Positions 48,579 through 58,688 of a stretch of DNA of 64,000 nt are shown here, piece by piece (positions within the stretch are counted from its first letter, which is position 1; the number at the start of each line of letters is the position of its first letter). This DNA comes from Flavobacterium davisii (GTDB lineage Bacteria; Bacteroidota; Bacteroidia; Flavobacteriales; Flavobacteriaceae), in assembly GCF_019565505.1 (NCBI RefSeq), contig NZ_CP067378.1, forward strand, positions 3,340,712 through 3,404,711. The letters are read 5' to 3'. Both the position numbers and the translations under genes were made by a program. The notes under the pieces were generated by a model. It was not told the DNA's origin. It worked only from the letters and a program-made list of their open reading frames with translations, and ran no database searches.

Positions 48579-48658
48579 AATCCCCAATATAAAGGCAAAT
48601 AGAATTAATCTATAAAAAATAAAATAATTTCTAAAACAACACCCTAATATTTTATAAA

Positions 48659-49321
48659 ATGAAAAATACACTTATTGCTCCATCTGTTCTGGCAGCTGAT
48701 TTTGCTAACTTACAAAGAGATATTGAAATGATAAACAATAGTCAAGCGGATTGGTTTCATATAGATATTATGGACGGCGTTTTTGTTCCGAATATATCTT
48801 TTGGTATGCCTGTATTAGAAGCAATAAAAAAGCATGCAAAAAAGACAATAGATGTGCATTTAATGATTGTAGAACCAGATCGTTATATCTCAACTTTTAA
48901 AAAAATAGGAGCCGATATTTTAACAGTTCATTTTGAAGCCTGTGTGCATTTACATAGAACCCTTCAGGCAATAAAAGCAGAAGGAATGAAAGCAGGTGTA
49001 GCTCTAAATCCTCATACAAATATTTCAGTACTAGAAGATGTAATTCAAGATATAGACTTAGTTTGTATCATGAGCGTTAATCCCGGTTTTGGAGGACAGT
49101 CATTCATAGAAAATACATATTCAAAAGTAGAAAAATTAAAAGCATTAATTGAAAGAAAAGGAGCTTCTACTCTTATTGAAATTGATGGAGGTGTTTCTTC
49201 TCAAAATGCAAAAAAATTAGTCGAAGCAGGAGCAGATGTTTTAGTTGCAGGTAGTTTTGTGTTTCATTCAAACGATCCAGAAAAAACAATTATTGAACTT
49301 AAAAAAGTAGTTAATGCGTAG
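48659..49321 (+). CDS. rpe: Ribulose-phosphate 3-epimerase
   Basis: A 220-residue TIM-barrel enzyme of the pentose phosphate pathway, interconverting ribulose 5-phosphate and xylulose 5-phosphate. APSVLAADFANLQRD, W-F-H-I-D-I-M-D-G-V-F-V-P-N, VHLMIVEP, MSVNPGFGGQSF and EIDGGVSSQNA are complete. Metal ligands (His, Asp) and catalytic Asp residues are present. The frame is intact and the start is unambiguous. Confidence 0.96.
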   Translation: MKNTLIAPSVLAADFANLQRDIEMINNSQADWFHIDIMDGVFVPNISFGMPVLEAIKKHAKKTIDVHLMIVEPDRYISTFKKIGADILTVHFEACVHLHRTLQAIKAEGMKAGVALNPHTNISVLEDVIQDIDLVCIMSVNPGFGGQSFIENTYSKVEKLKALIERKGASTLIEIDGGVSSQNAKKLVEAGADVLVAGSFVFHSNDPEKTIIELKKVVNA

Positions 49322-49661
49322 GAATTTAATTCTATTTAAAAAGATAAAAACCTTTCTTTTTTAAATAGTTAAGAAAAATGTATTAAATAAAATTTATAAG
49401 TAAATAAGACTGCTAAAAAATTAATTCAACGTTAATTGGCATTATTTTTACTTAAAATCTTCATTTTTAATATTTTTTAGAAAATTTTAATTCTTATATA
49501 ATTTGTAAAATAGAACTTTGAATATATAAATTGTAGAAATCAGAATATTAGATGCAAGGTTTTGAATACAATAGTCTAAAAACCTTGCACTTAATAATAA
49601 AATTGGAATTTGGAGTTCTTAATTTTATAAAGCGTCCAATTTTTCAGCAGCCTCTAAATTT
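49322..49661. other. Intergenic, with an 11-bp hairpin
   Basis: There is no gene. TGCAAGGTTTT (49553-49563) pairs perfectly with AAAACCTTGCA (49579-49589) around a 15-base loop. There is no T run, so it is not a standard terminator. A reading frame spanning 49552-49758 is a product of repeat sequence and is not called. Confidence 0.5.
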
Positions 49662-49732
49662 TAAACCAAATCTCGCATTAGATTCGAACGAAATAAATTG
49701 CGAAGTAAATATTTTTCTTCAAATTCAAGTAC
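49662..49732. repeat. Intergenic TIR element, copy F (left part)
   Basis: AAACCAAATCTCGCATTAGA is the left terminal repeat; ATTTTTCTTCAAATTCAAGT aligns with the left interior of copy A. The right half is absent, cut at the end of the DUF3810 gene. Confidence 0.6.
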
Positions 49733-49751
49733 TCTGTGTGGGTTTTAAAAA

Positions 49752-50825
49752 TTATTGATCGGAATAATTAATTAATAAATCAATAAATTTACTATAACTC
49801 TTTATACCTTCTTCTTGTTGATTTAGTTTTAAGAAATGATCGTAAAATAATTCAAATCCTTTATTAAGGATTGATTCATGTTTTGACCAAAAGAGATCAG
49901 TTTCTTTAAAATTTTTTAAAATACACGGATTTATTGTTTTAATTATGTTTTCTAGTTCCTTTTTATTTTTAGAGGAAATGTTTGACAAACAATAACGTAA
50001 AGCATAAGTATGACCCGCATATTGAAAGAATAAGTTTTTGTTATGTGTTGAGGCTAAATAACCAATAAAGTTGCATTCACTTTCACTAGAATATCCCATT
50101 TGATGTGCCATTTCATGGCAAACGACAATAGGTAAACTATAAGATGGTGGTTCATTATTTACTTGCGCTTCATTTGTAAAAGGATTTAAATAACCCCCAA
50201 ATCCCATATAAGTTAGTGGTATACTGAATAATGATTTTTTTATACTAGGATTTTTATATTCAAAATAAGGATGTTTTTTTTGTAAATCTACATATCCTAA
50301 TGGTGCTAATTGAAATATTTGGACTGTTTTATAAGGAATAATGACCTTTTCATTTGTATTATGTGTCAGTTTAAAATGAATTTGATTACTTGTATTAATA
50401 AGTTTTTTGGTAAATTGAAAAAGTTCTTTTTGAGTATAATCTGTTTTTAGATTCATTTTCTGATAAAGAGGCATTCGATAATAATTAAAGGCCCAAAGTA
50501 AATGGAATATAAAGTAGGTTATGACAAAAATATTAAAAGTTTGTTTGATTTTTTGAATCCAGCTTGTTTTTTGATTTTTATAAAACCAGTAAATAAAATA
50601 CAGTATTAATAAAGTATAAATAAGATCACCTATAGAAAATGGAATCCATCCAAAAATGATTCTATTTAGTTTTGAAATGACGGGGTAAAAGCCATTGCTA
50701 TAGTATTGTTCTGTAATAAAAGGAAATGTTGTTAATATTTCTAATAATACAATTTGAAGTAAAAAGAATAATAAAAAAAAAGTATTCTTTGAAATAAGTA
50801 TCTTATTTATTCTTAAAGGGATCAT
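49752..50825 (-). CDS. DUF3810 family membrane metalloprotease-like protein
   Basis: A 357-residue protein. Three hydrophobic segments in the first 120 residues, then a soluble domain with CHEMAHQMGY, an HExxH zinc-protease motif, and SECNFIGYLAS with a possible third ligand Glu. The family DUF3810 is restricted to Bacteroidota. The frame is intact. It is the last gene in a leftward run with the DCC protein and mutS2 (gaps of 9 and 11 bp). Confidence 0.88.
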   Translation of the reverse strand: MIPLRINKILISKNTFFLLFFLLQIVLLEILTTFPFITEQYYSNGFYPVISKLNRIIFGWIPFSIGDLIYTLLILYFIYWFYKNQKTSWIQKIKQTFNIFVITYFIFHLLWAFNYYRMPLYQKMNLKTDYTQKELFQFTKKLINTSNQIHFKLTHNTNEKVIIPYKTVQIFQLAPLGYVDLQKKHPYFEYKNPSIKKSLFSIPLTYMGFGGYLNPFTNEAQVNNEPPSYSLPIVVCHEMAHQMGYSSESECNFIGYLASTHNKNLFFQYAGHTYALRYCLSNISSKNKKELENIIKTINPCILKNFKETDLFWSKHESILNKGFELFYDHFLKLNQQEEGIKSYSKFIDLLINYSDQ

Positions 50826-50834
50826 ATTTTTGTA

Positions 50835-51248
50835 TTAATCAATAAACTTTGCTTTTAATTCTGGAGTAGGAATCATACAACTTTCTTTTTTACCATACCA
50901 TTTATAGCGATTTTTAGCTATAAAATCATAAAGAGGATCACGTAATATTCCGAGAACTATCTTAAAAAAATAAAGCCAATTTAAATAAGGCAGATTTTTA
51001 GCAATTTCTAAAATAGCATCAGATTTATAAAAATAAGCTTGTTTTGGAATATAAAGTATAATACTATCAATATTCCGGTTACTAATTCCTAAATATAAAA
51101 GGATTTCTTGTCCTAATTTAGATTCTAAAGCTACAAAACGGAAAATATCATTTTTATCTTTTTGAATAATATATTGCACCCAGTAATTGCAAAGGTTACA
51201 AACTCCATCAAAAAGGATTATTTTTTTATCTTTTGCTAAATGTTCCAT
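50835..51248 (-). CDS. DCC family thiol-disulfide oxidoreductase-like protein
   Basis: A 137-residue protein. ILFDGVCNLCNYWV holds the D-x-x-C-x-x-C motif (Cys17, Cys20) of the DCC/DUF393 family. AKNRYKWYGKKESC matches the conserved C-terminal R-Y-x-x-F/W-G. It is predicted to be a cytosolic thiol protein of unknown partner. The frame is intact. Confidence 0.9.
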   Translation of the reverse strand: MEHLAKDKKIILFDGVCNLCNYWVQYIIQKDKNDIFRFVALESKLGQEILLYLGISNRNIDSIILYIPKQAYFYKSDAILEIAKNLPYLNWLYFFKIVLGILRDPLYDFIAKNRYKWYGKKESCMIPTPELKAKFID

Positions 51249-51259
51249 TAATTTAATAT

Positions 51260-53428
51260 TTATTTAGGCTGAATATATTCTAATTGGTCTAAGCTTACTT
51301 TTGAAGTAAAAATACCATAATTCACAATTGCATTATTCTTTTCAATTTTATCAATTGTTCCTATAGACTTGCCATCAATCATACGAACACGATCGCCTAC
51401 TTTAAGTATTACTTTAGGCTTGTTTTCTTCTATTTTTTTAGCAATTTCTTTCTTTTCCTTTTTTTCTTTTCGAATTTCATCTACTTTCTCTTTTACTTCA
51501 GCAAGTACTTCTTTTTCAATTTTTTCTTTCGCTTTTTTTTCTTTTATAGTAATTTTTTTACGTTTTGAATTTTCAATTTCTACCATTTTTAAAAATTCAC
51601 CAATTAGATCTTTTTTACTTTTATCGTTAAAATATTTTTCTGAAATATCATCAATTTTTTGTCCCATGTAAATCAAACGCTGGTTACTATCGTATAACTC
51701 TTGATAACGTTCTAATTTATCTTGAATTTTAAGATTAATGCTTTCCATTTTTTTGCTTTCTTCACGAGCTTTATTTTCCTCCTGTTTTAAATTTTGTGAA
51801 GTTTTTTCTAGTTTAGAACGTTCTTTTTGAAGTGATGAAATTGTTTTGTCAAATCGTACTTTACTACCTTCTATTTTCTTTTTAGCACGATTTATTAATC
51901 CGTATGGAATACCATTTTTTTGAGCTACTTCAAATGTAAATGAGCTACCTGCTTGTCCAATAATTAGCTTATACATCGGCTCTAATGATTTTTCATCAAA
52001 AAGCATATTAGCATTGGTAGCACTCGGTAATTCATTAGCTAACATTTTTAGATTAGCATAGTGTGTTGTAATGATGCCAAAGGCTTCACGATGATAAAAT
52101 TCTTCTAAAAATACTTCAGCTAATGCTCCTCCTAACTCGGGATCGGAACCGGTACCAAATTCATCAATTAAGAATAAGGTTTTAGCATTGCATTTTTTTA
52201 AAAAGTAGTTCATGTTTTTTAAACGATAACTATAGGTACTTAAGTGATTTTCAATAGATTGATTGTCGCCAATATCTGTTAGAATTCGATCAAAAAAACA
52301 AGTTTCACTACGTTCATGAACAGGAATTAACATACCTGATTGTAACATTACTAATAACAAGCCAACTGTTTTCATAGAAATCGTTTTACCACCAGCATTA
52401 GGACCTGATATGACTATAATACGTTTATCTTCATCAAAATCAAAAGTTTGTGGATAGGTTGTTTTTCCTCTTTCTTTATTGGTTAAAAATAAAATGGGGT
52501 GAAAAGCTTCTCGCAAAAAGACTTTTCTTTCTTCATTTATTTTAGGAAGTAATCCATTTATTTTAAAAGCATATTTGGCTTTAGCTGAAATGACATCTAT
52601 ATCACTTAAAAAATCTTGATATTGTGTCAATAACCCGTGAAAAGGACGAATTTTATTAGTTAATTGTTTTAAAATTTTGATAATTTCTTCTCGTTCTTCA
52701 TATTCTAAATTAGCTAATTCACGAGAGTAACGAAGTGTAGATTCGGGTTCAATATAAGCAATACTTCCAGTTTTAGAACTGCCTAATATAGATCCTTTTA
52801 CTTTACGACGGTACATTGCTTGTACAGCCAATACTCGACGATTTTCTACTACGGTTTCACGAATTTCATCTAAATAACCTAATGAATTGTATTGGCTTAG
52901 TGCCATTCCAAAACTTTGATTCACTTTACCACGAACTAGGTTCATATTTCTGCGGATTTCTAGTAGAGTGGGAGTGGCCTCATCTTTTATTTCACCGTAT
53001 TTATCAAAAACAGTTTCAATAGATTTGCTAATTTCTTTTGTAATAGTTATCTCAATAGCTTTGCGATGTAGAGCTGGATAATAATCTTCAAATTTTTTTA
53101 AAAAAAGTAGTAAAATATTGGCATTTTCAGCGAGCGAATGAATTTTTTTAAAACTTAAAGCTTCTAAAAAACTATCCTCAATTGCTAAAAATTTTAGTTC
53201 ATTTATTATAGGATCAAAATTATGACTGGGCAAAGCATTATTGTTATCAAAAGAAGAACGATATTCTGAAGTTTGTAATAAAATTTCTATTAATTCATCT
53301 TTGTTACTATAGGGTGTTATATGCAATGTTTTTTCAGTACCTATTTCAGTTGTACAGTATTCTGAAATAGTTTCTAAAACAGTTTGAAACTCTAAGTCTT
53401 GTAAGGTTTTATTATTTATCGAAATCAT
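51260..53428 (-). CDS. mutS2: MutS2 family DNA-binding ATPase
   Basis: A 722-residue protein starting MISINNKTLQDLEF at 53428 (21 upstream in-frame codons ignored). Walker A is ISGPNAGGKTISMKT, with D-E-F-G-T-G-S-D-P as the Walker B region. A long Lys/Glu coiled coil lies at 520-640. The C-terminus ends in a KOW-like beta segment (VGDRVRMIDGKSIGTIDKIE), with no visible Smr nuclease domain, unlike many MutS2 proteins. MutS2 acts on branched DNA or collided ribosomes in other bacteria. The frame is intact despite its length. Confidence 0.93.
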   Translation of the reverse strand: MISINNKTLQDLEFQTVLETISEYCTTEIGTEKTLHITPYSNKDELIEILLQTSEYRSSFDNNNALPSHNFDPIINELKFLAIEDSFLEALSFKKIHSLAENANILLLFLKKFEDYYPALHRKAIEITITKEISKSIETVFDKYGEIKDEATPTLLEIRRNMNLVRGKVNQSFGMALSQYNSLGYLDEIRETVVENRRVLAVQAMYRRKVKGSILGSSKTGSIAYIEPESTLRYSRELANLEYEEREEIIKILKQLTNKIRPFHGLLTQYQDFLSDIDVISAKAKYAFKINGLLPKINEERKVFLREAFHPILFLTNKERGKTTYPQTFDFDEDKRIIVISGPNAGGKTISMKTVGLLLVMLQSGMLIPVHERSETCFFDRILTDIGDNQSIENHLSTYSYRLKNMNYFLKKCNAKTLFLIDEFGTGSDPELGGALAEVFLEEFYHREAFGIITTHYANLKMLANELPSATNANMLFDEKSLEPMYKLIIGQAGSSFTFEVAQKNGIPYGLINRAKKKIEGSKVRFDKTISSLQKERSKLEKTSQNLKQEENKAREESKKMESINLKIQDKLERYQELYDSNQRLIYMGQKIDDISEKYFNDKSKKDLIGEFLKMVEIENSKRKKITIKEKKAKEKIEKEVLAEVKEKVDEIRKEKKEKKEIAKKIEENKPKVILKVGDRVRMIDGKSIGTIDKIEKNNAIVNYGIFTSKVSLDQLEYIQPK

Positions 53429-53470
53429 TTTGTTTTTTAATGTAGTCACAAATTTACAATTTAAATCAAA

Positions 53471-53500
53471 AAAAGGGGACTGAAAATTCAATCCCCTTTT
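53471..53500 (-). terminator. Terminator between the glucosaminidase gene and mutS2
   Basis: AAAAGGGGA (53471-53479) pairs with TCCCCTTTT (53492-53500). On the minus strand the stem is followed by a T run, so it would end the glucosaminidase transcript before mutS2. Confidence 0.65.
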
Positions 53501-53525
53501 AAATTTAATCTATTAAAAGTAACTT

Positions 53526-53978
53526 TTAATGTAGATTATGCTTTAAAATTGTTTTTTTTATCTTATTTCGCCAAAGAGTTGGTTTTGTTGAATATCCTGT
53601 TAAACTTATTTTTTTTAACCAAAGTAGGTAGTCATCACTTCCTTTTAAATTCATATAGAATTTTTTTGATGCCATTTTTAAACAAAAATCTCTAAACGAA
53701 TCTTCAACGCTTGAATATTGTTTGAAACTAGACCAAGTTACCTGATTTTTTCCTTTTATACCAAAGTGATTGTTTAACCTTTTTGCAACTTTACTATTAC
53801 CATAGCCTGACTCTACTATAGCAATACTTAAAATTATAGATCTTGGTATTCCAAATTCAAAAGATAACTTATCTGCCATTTCACCATATTCCTTAATGTA
53901 TGATTCAGTTTGCGAATAGCTATTACAAAAGCTAAGGAAGGTGAAAACAAATAAAAAGTAAAATTTTAGATTTTTCAT
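53526..53978 (-). CDS. Secreted glucosaminidase domain protein
   Basis: A 150-residue protein with a signal peptide (MKNLKFYFLFVFTFLSFCNSY, about residues 1-20). The mature protein carries F-G-I-P-R-S-I-I-L-S-I-A-I-V-E-S-G-Y-G-N-S, with the catalytic Glu, and HFGIKGKN, W-S-S-F-K-Q-Y-S-S, typical of the glucosaminidase/FlgJ peptidoglycan hydrolase fold. The start at 53978 opens the signal peptide; an in-frame ATG 2 codons upstream is possible. It probably cuts cell-wall glycan during growth. The frame is intact. Confidence 0.88.
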   Translation of the reverse strand: MKNLKFYFLFVFTFLSFCNSYSQTESYIKEYGEMADKLSFEFGIPRSIILSIAIVESGYGNSKVAKRLNNHFGIKGKNQVTWSSFKQYSSVEDSFRDFCLKMASKKFYMNLKGSDDYLLWLKKISLTGYSTKPTLWRNKIKKTILKHNLH

Positions 53979-54146
53979 AAGCATAAATTTCTTTATAATT
54001 AAGTTGGTATTACTTAAAATAATGACCAAATTTGCCAAATGATTAATAATTCTATTTCTTCTTTTTTAAGAAGTAGGGAGCAAATTTAAGAAAAAGTTTT
54101 TTTAAATGTGCTTTTTATCAACAAATTAACTTAGAATTAATATTTT

Positions 54147-55397
54147 ATGTCTTTTAATAAAGTTGTTTTTTTATTTATTTATTTTGTTTTGCAACCACTT
54201 TTAGGGCAAAATATAGCCATATTTCAGTATAAAAAAACAGATTCTTTATATCCTAAGATAAATTTAGATTTTGAAAAAAATAGCATTATAAATGAGAATC
54301 ATTTAAAACCTCTTTTCTTTAAACTCTTAAGGTTAAAAGAAAATGATGGAAAACGAGTTTCATTTGTTCATATAGGAGATTCGCATATACAGGCTGATAT
54401 GTCTACTAAAATAGTACGTACTGAATTACAACGTTATTTTGGTAATGCTGGTAGAGGTTTAATATTTCCCTATCAACTAGCTAAAAGTAATGCTCCTTCA
54501 GATATAATTTTTAGTTCTAATTCGGATTGGAAAGGGAGTAGATTGATTAAGAAAAATCCAGATATACCCTGTGGTTTAAGTGGTTTTGCCATAGAATCTA
54601 CAGAACCAAATTCTTTTGTTAGTTTCAAATTTAGAGCATTGGAAACAATTCATAAGTTTGATAAACTTACTTTATTTACGAATGATGAAATTAAAAATAT
54701 AAATTTAGTAGCGGATACAATAAAATGTAATATTAAGACAAAAGGAGTTTTAGATTTTAAATTTAGTAGTCTTCGTTCTGATTTCAATATTGTATGTAAT
54801 GATTCTATTTGTACAAAGCTCTATGGTGTATTTTTAGAAAATTCTATTGATAGAGGAATTATTTATAGTGCTATAGGAGTAAATGGAGCTAAATTTTCGG
54901 ATTATAACTCCGAAAATTTATTTTGGAATCAAATTAAAAATATTAAGTCAGATTGTTATATATTGTCTATGGGAACAAATGAAGCACAAAATATTGCTTT
55001 AACCCCTGAAAATTTTATCGAATCTATAAAAGAAACAATTGAAAAAATAAGAATATTTAATCCAGAAGCCGTTTTTATATTGTCAACTCCTCCTGTTTCT
55101 TTTTATAAGAAAGTAGTTCCTAATAAAAAATTAAAGGATTTTTCTGAAGCAATTAAGGAATATTGTCTTGAAAATCAGATTGCTCTTTGGGATTTGTTTG
55201 AAATTTCAAAAGGATTAGAAGGAGGTTGTGAATTAGCAAGAAATCAATTTTTAACAAATGATCTTGTTCATTATTCTAAAAAGGGATATGAGTTGCAAGG
55301 TTATTTATTTACCGAAGCATTTGCTAAAAGTTGGAATAACTTTTTAAATTCACTTTCCTCTACTGTTACTAAAACAAATTCAGAAGTAAGAAATTAA
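54147..55397 (+). CDS. Secreted SGNH/GDSL hydrolase, O-acetylation partner
   Basis: A 416-residue secreted protein. A signal peptide (residues 1-20, ending L-L-G-Q) precedes VSFVHIGDSHIQADM, which holds the Ser of the GDS block. The catalytic Asp/His pair is in NDLVHYSKKG near residue 370. The middle has D-x-G-T-N-E as block III. Paired with MBOAT genes, such proteins are O-acetyl transferases for peptidoglycan or polysaccharide. It is convergent with the MBOAT gene at 55724. The frame is intact. Confidence 0.82.
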   Translation: MSFNKVVFLFIYFVLQPLLGQNIAIFQYKKTDSLYPKINLDFEKNSIINENHLKPLFFKLLRLKENDGKRVSFVHIGDSHIQADMSTKIVRTELQRYFGNAGRGLIFPYQLAKSNAPSDIIFSSNSDWKGSRLIKKNPDIPCGLSGFAIESTEPNSFVSFKFRALETIHKFDKLTLFTNDEIKNINLVADTIKCNIKTKGVLDFKFSSLRSDFNIVCNDSICTKLYGVFLENSIDRGIIYSAIGVNGAKFSDYNSENLFWNQIKNIKSDCYILSMGTNEAQNIALTPENFIESIKETIEKIRIFNPEAVFILSTPPVSFYKKVVPNKKLKDFSEAIKEYCLENQIALWDLFEISKGLEGGCELARNQFLTNDLVHYSKKGYELQGYLFTEAFAKSWNNFLNSLSSTVTKTNSEVRN

Positions 55398-55566
55398 ATC
55401 TTCTAAATAATATTAGGCTGGATCATTTTTTATAAATGATGAATTTATGTGTTAAGTATATAAAAGTGTTTTATTTTTTTATATAGTAAACGAGACTTCT
55501 ACTGAAAAAGACTTCATCTTATTCCTTAGATTAAATACATTGAATTTAATAGAATAACCTTTTTTA
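55398..55566. other. Intergenic, no gene seen
   Basis: AT-rich DNA between convergent genes. Nothing is recognised before the repeat fragment at 55567. Confidence 0.35.
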
Positions 55567-55587
55567 GCCTAAATTCCGCATTAGACT
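55567..55587. repeat. Terminal repeat fragment, copy G
   Basis: GCCTAAATTCCGCATTAGAC is close to the left terminal repeat of the intergenic element family; no interior sequence follows. Confidence 0.45.
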
Positions 55588-55631
55588 TCATGATCTAGAT
55601 GAAAAGACAAAAATAGGCATTAATATAAAAA

Positions 55632-55667
55632 ACCCCATTTTTGAATAATTAACTCAAAAATAGGGGT
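55632..55667. terminator. Probable bidirectional terminator between SGNH and MBOAT genes
   Basis: ACCCCATTTTTGA and TCAAAAATAGGGGT form a 13-bp stem with one bulge. It lies between convergent genes ending at 55397 and 55724 and can serve both. Confidence 0.55.
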
Positions 55668-55723
55668 ATTATATAAAATTTTTAAAATAATAATTTATTG
55701 CAATTCTGCCTCTTTTACTAGTA

Positions 55724-57204
55724 TTAAAATTGTAAGTAAATAGGCATTACAGCTTCAGTACTTTTAAAATAAGAATATAAGAATATAAACAAAATCATAA
55801 CGATGATATTAAATAATAAAGGGAGCTTTTTTTGTATTGCAATGTATTTTTCACTCCAATTATTTGGTATTAAATGTATTAAATATCCTATTATAATCAT
55901 TATTAAAGGGTGTTTGTAATTTGTTACAAAATCTTCAGCTCCTTCAAGACTAAATTGATTGATAATTTGATTGATAAAAGTCAAGGACGTTTCTAAATTT
56001 TCTGCTTTGAAAAAAATCCAACAAAAACAGACGAAATGGAATGTTATAAGTCCAAAAATAAGATTTGAAATAAATCGAGGTAAAAAATTTATTTTAGACG
56101 TGAAATTGGTCCAAACTTTATTTAAAATCAAGCCAAAACCATGTAAAGATCCCCAAATAATAAAATTCCAACTTGCTCCATGCCAAAATCCACCAATAAG
56201 CATCGTTAAAAATAAATTAATATTAGTTCTTAATTTACCTTTTTTATTTCCTCCCATGGCTATATATAAATAATCACGTAACCAAGAAGATAAGGAAATA
56301 TGCCATTTTCTCCAAAATTCAGTAAGAGAAGTACTTTGGTACGGTGATTCAAAATTGGGAGGGATCGTAATTCCTAGCCATTTAGAAATCCCAATAGCCA
56401 CATCACTGTATCCACTAAAATCGCAATAAATCACAATGGCGTATCCATATAGAGCTATAAGACATTCAAAACCATTATGTAAATGAGGACCATCAAAAAT
56501 ATAGTTTACTAGGTTTAGTGTTATATAATCTGAAATGATTAATTTTTTTATTAATCCACTTATTATGAGGTAGAACCCTTTTGAAAAATCTTCAGAGCTT
56601 ACGTAATAATCTTTTTTTAATTGAGGTATAAAGTCTTTAGCCCTAACAATAGGTCCCATAACTAATTTAGGGAAAAAGGATAAAAATAAAATATAGTTTG
56701 CAATATTTCTTTCTGGTTTTATTTCTCCTTTGTAGACATCTACTGCATAACTAATATTTTCAAATGTATAAAATGAAATACCAATAGGTAATAAAATGTG
56801 GATAGGATCTAATTTTGTTATATTTAAACTGTTTATTATTTCTATAAAAAAGTTAGTATATTTAAAATAAAAAAGTAAGCCCAAGTTAAAAATAATACAA
56901 AAAATTAATAAAAATTTTCTTAATCCGGCTTTTGCTCTTGCTTTGTATATAGCAATAGAGAGTAAATAATCAACAACGGCTGATCCTATTACTAAAAAAA
57001 CAAAATTTCCACTCGCTTTGTAAAAAAAATAAAGCGAAAAAAAACTTAAGATATAGGCTCTTCTTAAGTAATTTTTTCTTACCATATAATAGCAAATAAT
57101 GAAAACTAAAAAAAGTAAACAAAGAAGCCACTATTAAAAAGTAATGGGTTTTTAGGATCATAAAATAGCTGATCGATTATTTTGTTGAAATCGAAAGTTA
57201 ACAT
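55724..57204 (-). pseudogene. MBOAT family membrane O-acyltransferase (frameshifted near the start)
   Basis: A polytopic acyltransferase of the AlgI/PatA type, 493 residues after adding one base to A7 57108-57114, with start MLTFDFNKIIDQLF at 57204. Conserved segments are P-I-G-I-S-F-Y-T-F, YCDFSGYSDVAIGISK, LTEFWRKWHISLSSWLRDY and GGFWHGASWNFIIWG, with the catalytic His. It moves acetyl groups across the inner membrane for a glycan. It begins 8 bp after the SGNH gene 57213-58600, and the two are coupled. Confidence 0.9.
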
Positions 57205-57212
57205 TTTGAAAA

Positions 57213-58600
57213 TTAGTTTTTATTATTTTGTTTTTTTATTTGCTTTTTCGGTTTGTTTTTTATTTTTTCAAATTCTTTTTGAATAGATTGAAATATTGTT
57301 TTAGCCACTACTTTAGACCCTCTATTATTGAAATGGATATAGTCTTTACTAGCCATTCTAGGAATAGTATCAACCCATTTTTTCATAATTCCTTTTCCTC
57401 CTATAGAATTAAAAAGGTTATAAAAGGGACTTTATTATCATACGATAATCGAGCTTGTACTTTTATTAAGCTATCTATTCCTATTGCCGTTTTCCATTCA
57501 TTATCATATTTAAAAGCTCTATCTGAACAACTAAAAATTAAGAAATCGGTTTTAGGCATTTCTTTTTTAAATTTTTTAATGATAGGAGACATTTTTTCAT
57601 AATAATAGTCATAATTTAAGTCATTAGGTCTAAACATCAGATTAACTCCGTATTGAAATACAACTAAATCATAATAATTTTCTTGATTCAATTTTTGTAA
57701 GAGTTCTATACTAATTTTGTTGAGCTCAATTCCTGTGATACCTCTAAAAGAAAAATTATCTAGTACAATACCGTTTTCGGGTTCAAAACTTATACCGTAA
57801 ATAGGAGTGTTGGCAAACTGAGCCTTAAAGTGTATGCTATTTGCTGTAGACCTATCTAATAAAACTCTGTTAAAAGCTTCACTAGCATGGTAGTTTGTTT
57901 GAACACCATTTTGAGTTATCGTAATATCATTTCCTTTACCAAATAATAACCATTTTTCAAGAATTTGTGTACTGTCTTTTTTTATATTATTTCGTAAAGT
58001 AATATCTAAATCCGAACTAAGGAATGAATAACCTGATAAGAAAACATTTTTTTCAGGGTTTTGTTTAAAATTAAAGGTTTCAAAAGATCCAGATGTTTTG
58101 GAAGTGGCTGTTTGCCTAAAATCAGATGAAATTGAATTAATAGGAACAAAACCAACGCCCTTTTTTTTATTAAAATAATTTTGTAACATTTCTCGAATGT
58201 CTTGAGTCATTAGATCTCCTTCTATTTGACTATCACCAAACCAAGCAATTCTAATTTTTGCTTTTTTATTTTGATATAGTTCATCTAGTTTACTAGATAA
58301 ATTTTGGAATACAAAATTTTTGCTATCATTATCAAAATCTGTTATATTGGTTGTTTGATAGCTATCAAAAATAGTAAATGTGCTATCTAGTTTTTGAGTT
58401 TTATTAACTAAACTATTTGTTTTCTTTTTAGTATTTTCTTTATCAGTCTTAACCGATTTATCGTTTTGTATATCAGCAAATAGATTAACATTTTTGAAAC
58501 TAGGATAATATTCAATTATGTTTTTTGAAAAAAATGAAAGTCCAAGATATACAGATGTAACTGATAAAACAAATACTAATACTTTATTGTTGCTGTTCAT
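57213..58600 (-). pseudogene. SGNH hydrolase-like O-acetyltransferase (frameshifted)
   Basis: 462 residues after correcting A5 at 57411-57415 (one base short). The N-terminus has one membrane anchor (VLVFVLSVTSVYLGLSFF). Block I is RIAWFGDSQIEGDLM; the restored tail contains SKDYIHFNNRGSKVVAK with the Asp-x-x-His catalytic pair. Without the correction these residues are lost, which supports the correction. It acts at the outer face of the membrane to finish transfer begun by the MBOAT protein. Confidence 0.85.
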
Positions 58601-58688
58601 TAGTGTTATTTGATATTCTTTGAAACCGGCAAAAGTATGGAAAAGTTATCATAAGTTTATAAGTTTTAATATTTTTGTAAGAAAAAAA

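Noticed and set aside
49552..49758. 68-codon frame near DUF3810
   Set aside because: It runs through the hairpin and repeat fragment, so it is not a gene.
51369..51671. Serine/phenylalanine-rich rightward frame
   Set aside because: It is the complement of the Lys/Glu coiled coil of MutS2; the composition explains the open frame.
57228..57602. Rightward frame opposite the SGNH gene end
   Set aside because: The restored leftward frame carries the catalytic Asp-x-x-His, so the opposite frame is a shadow.
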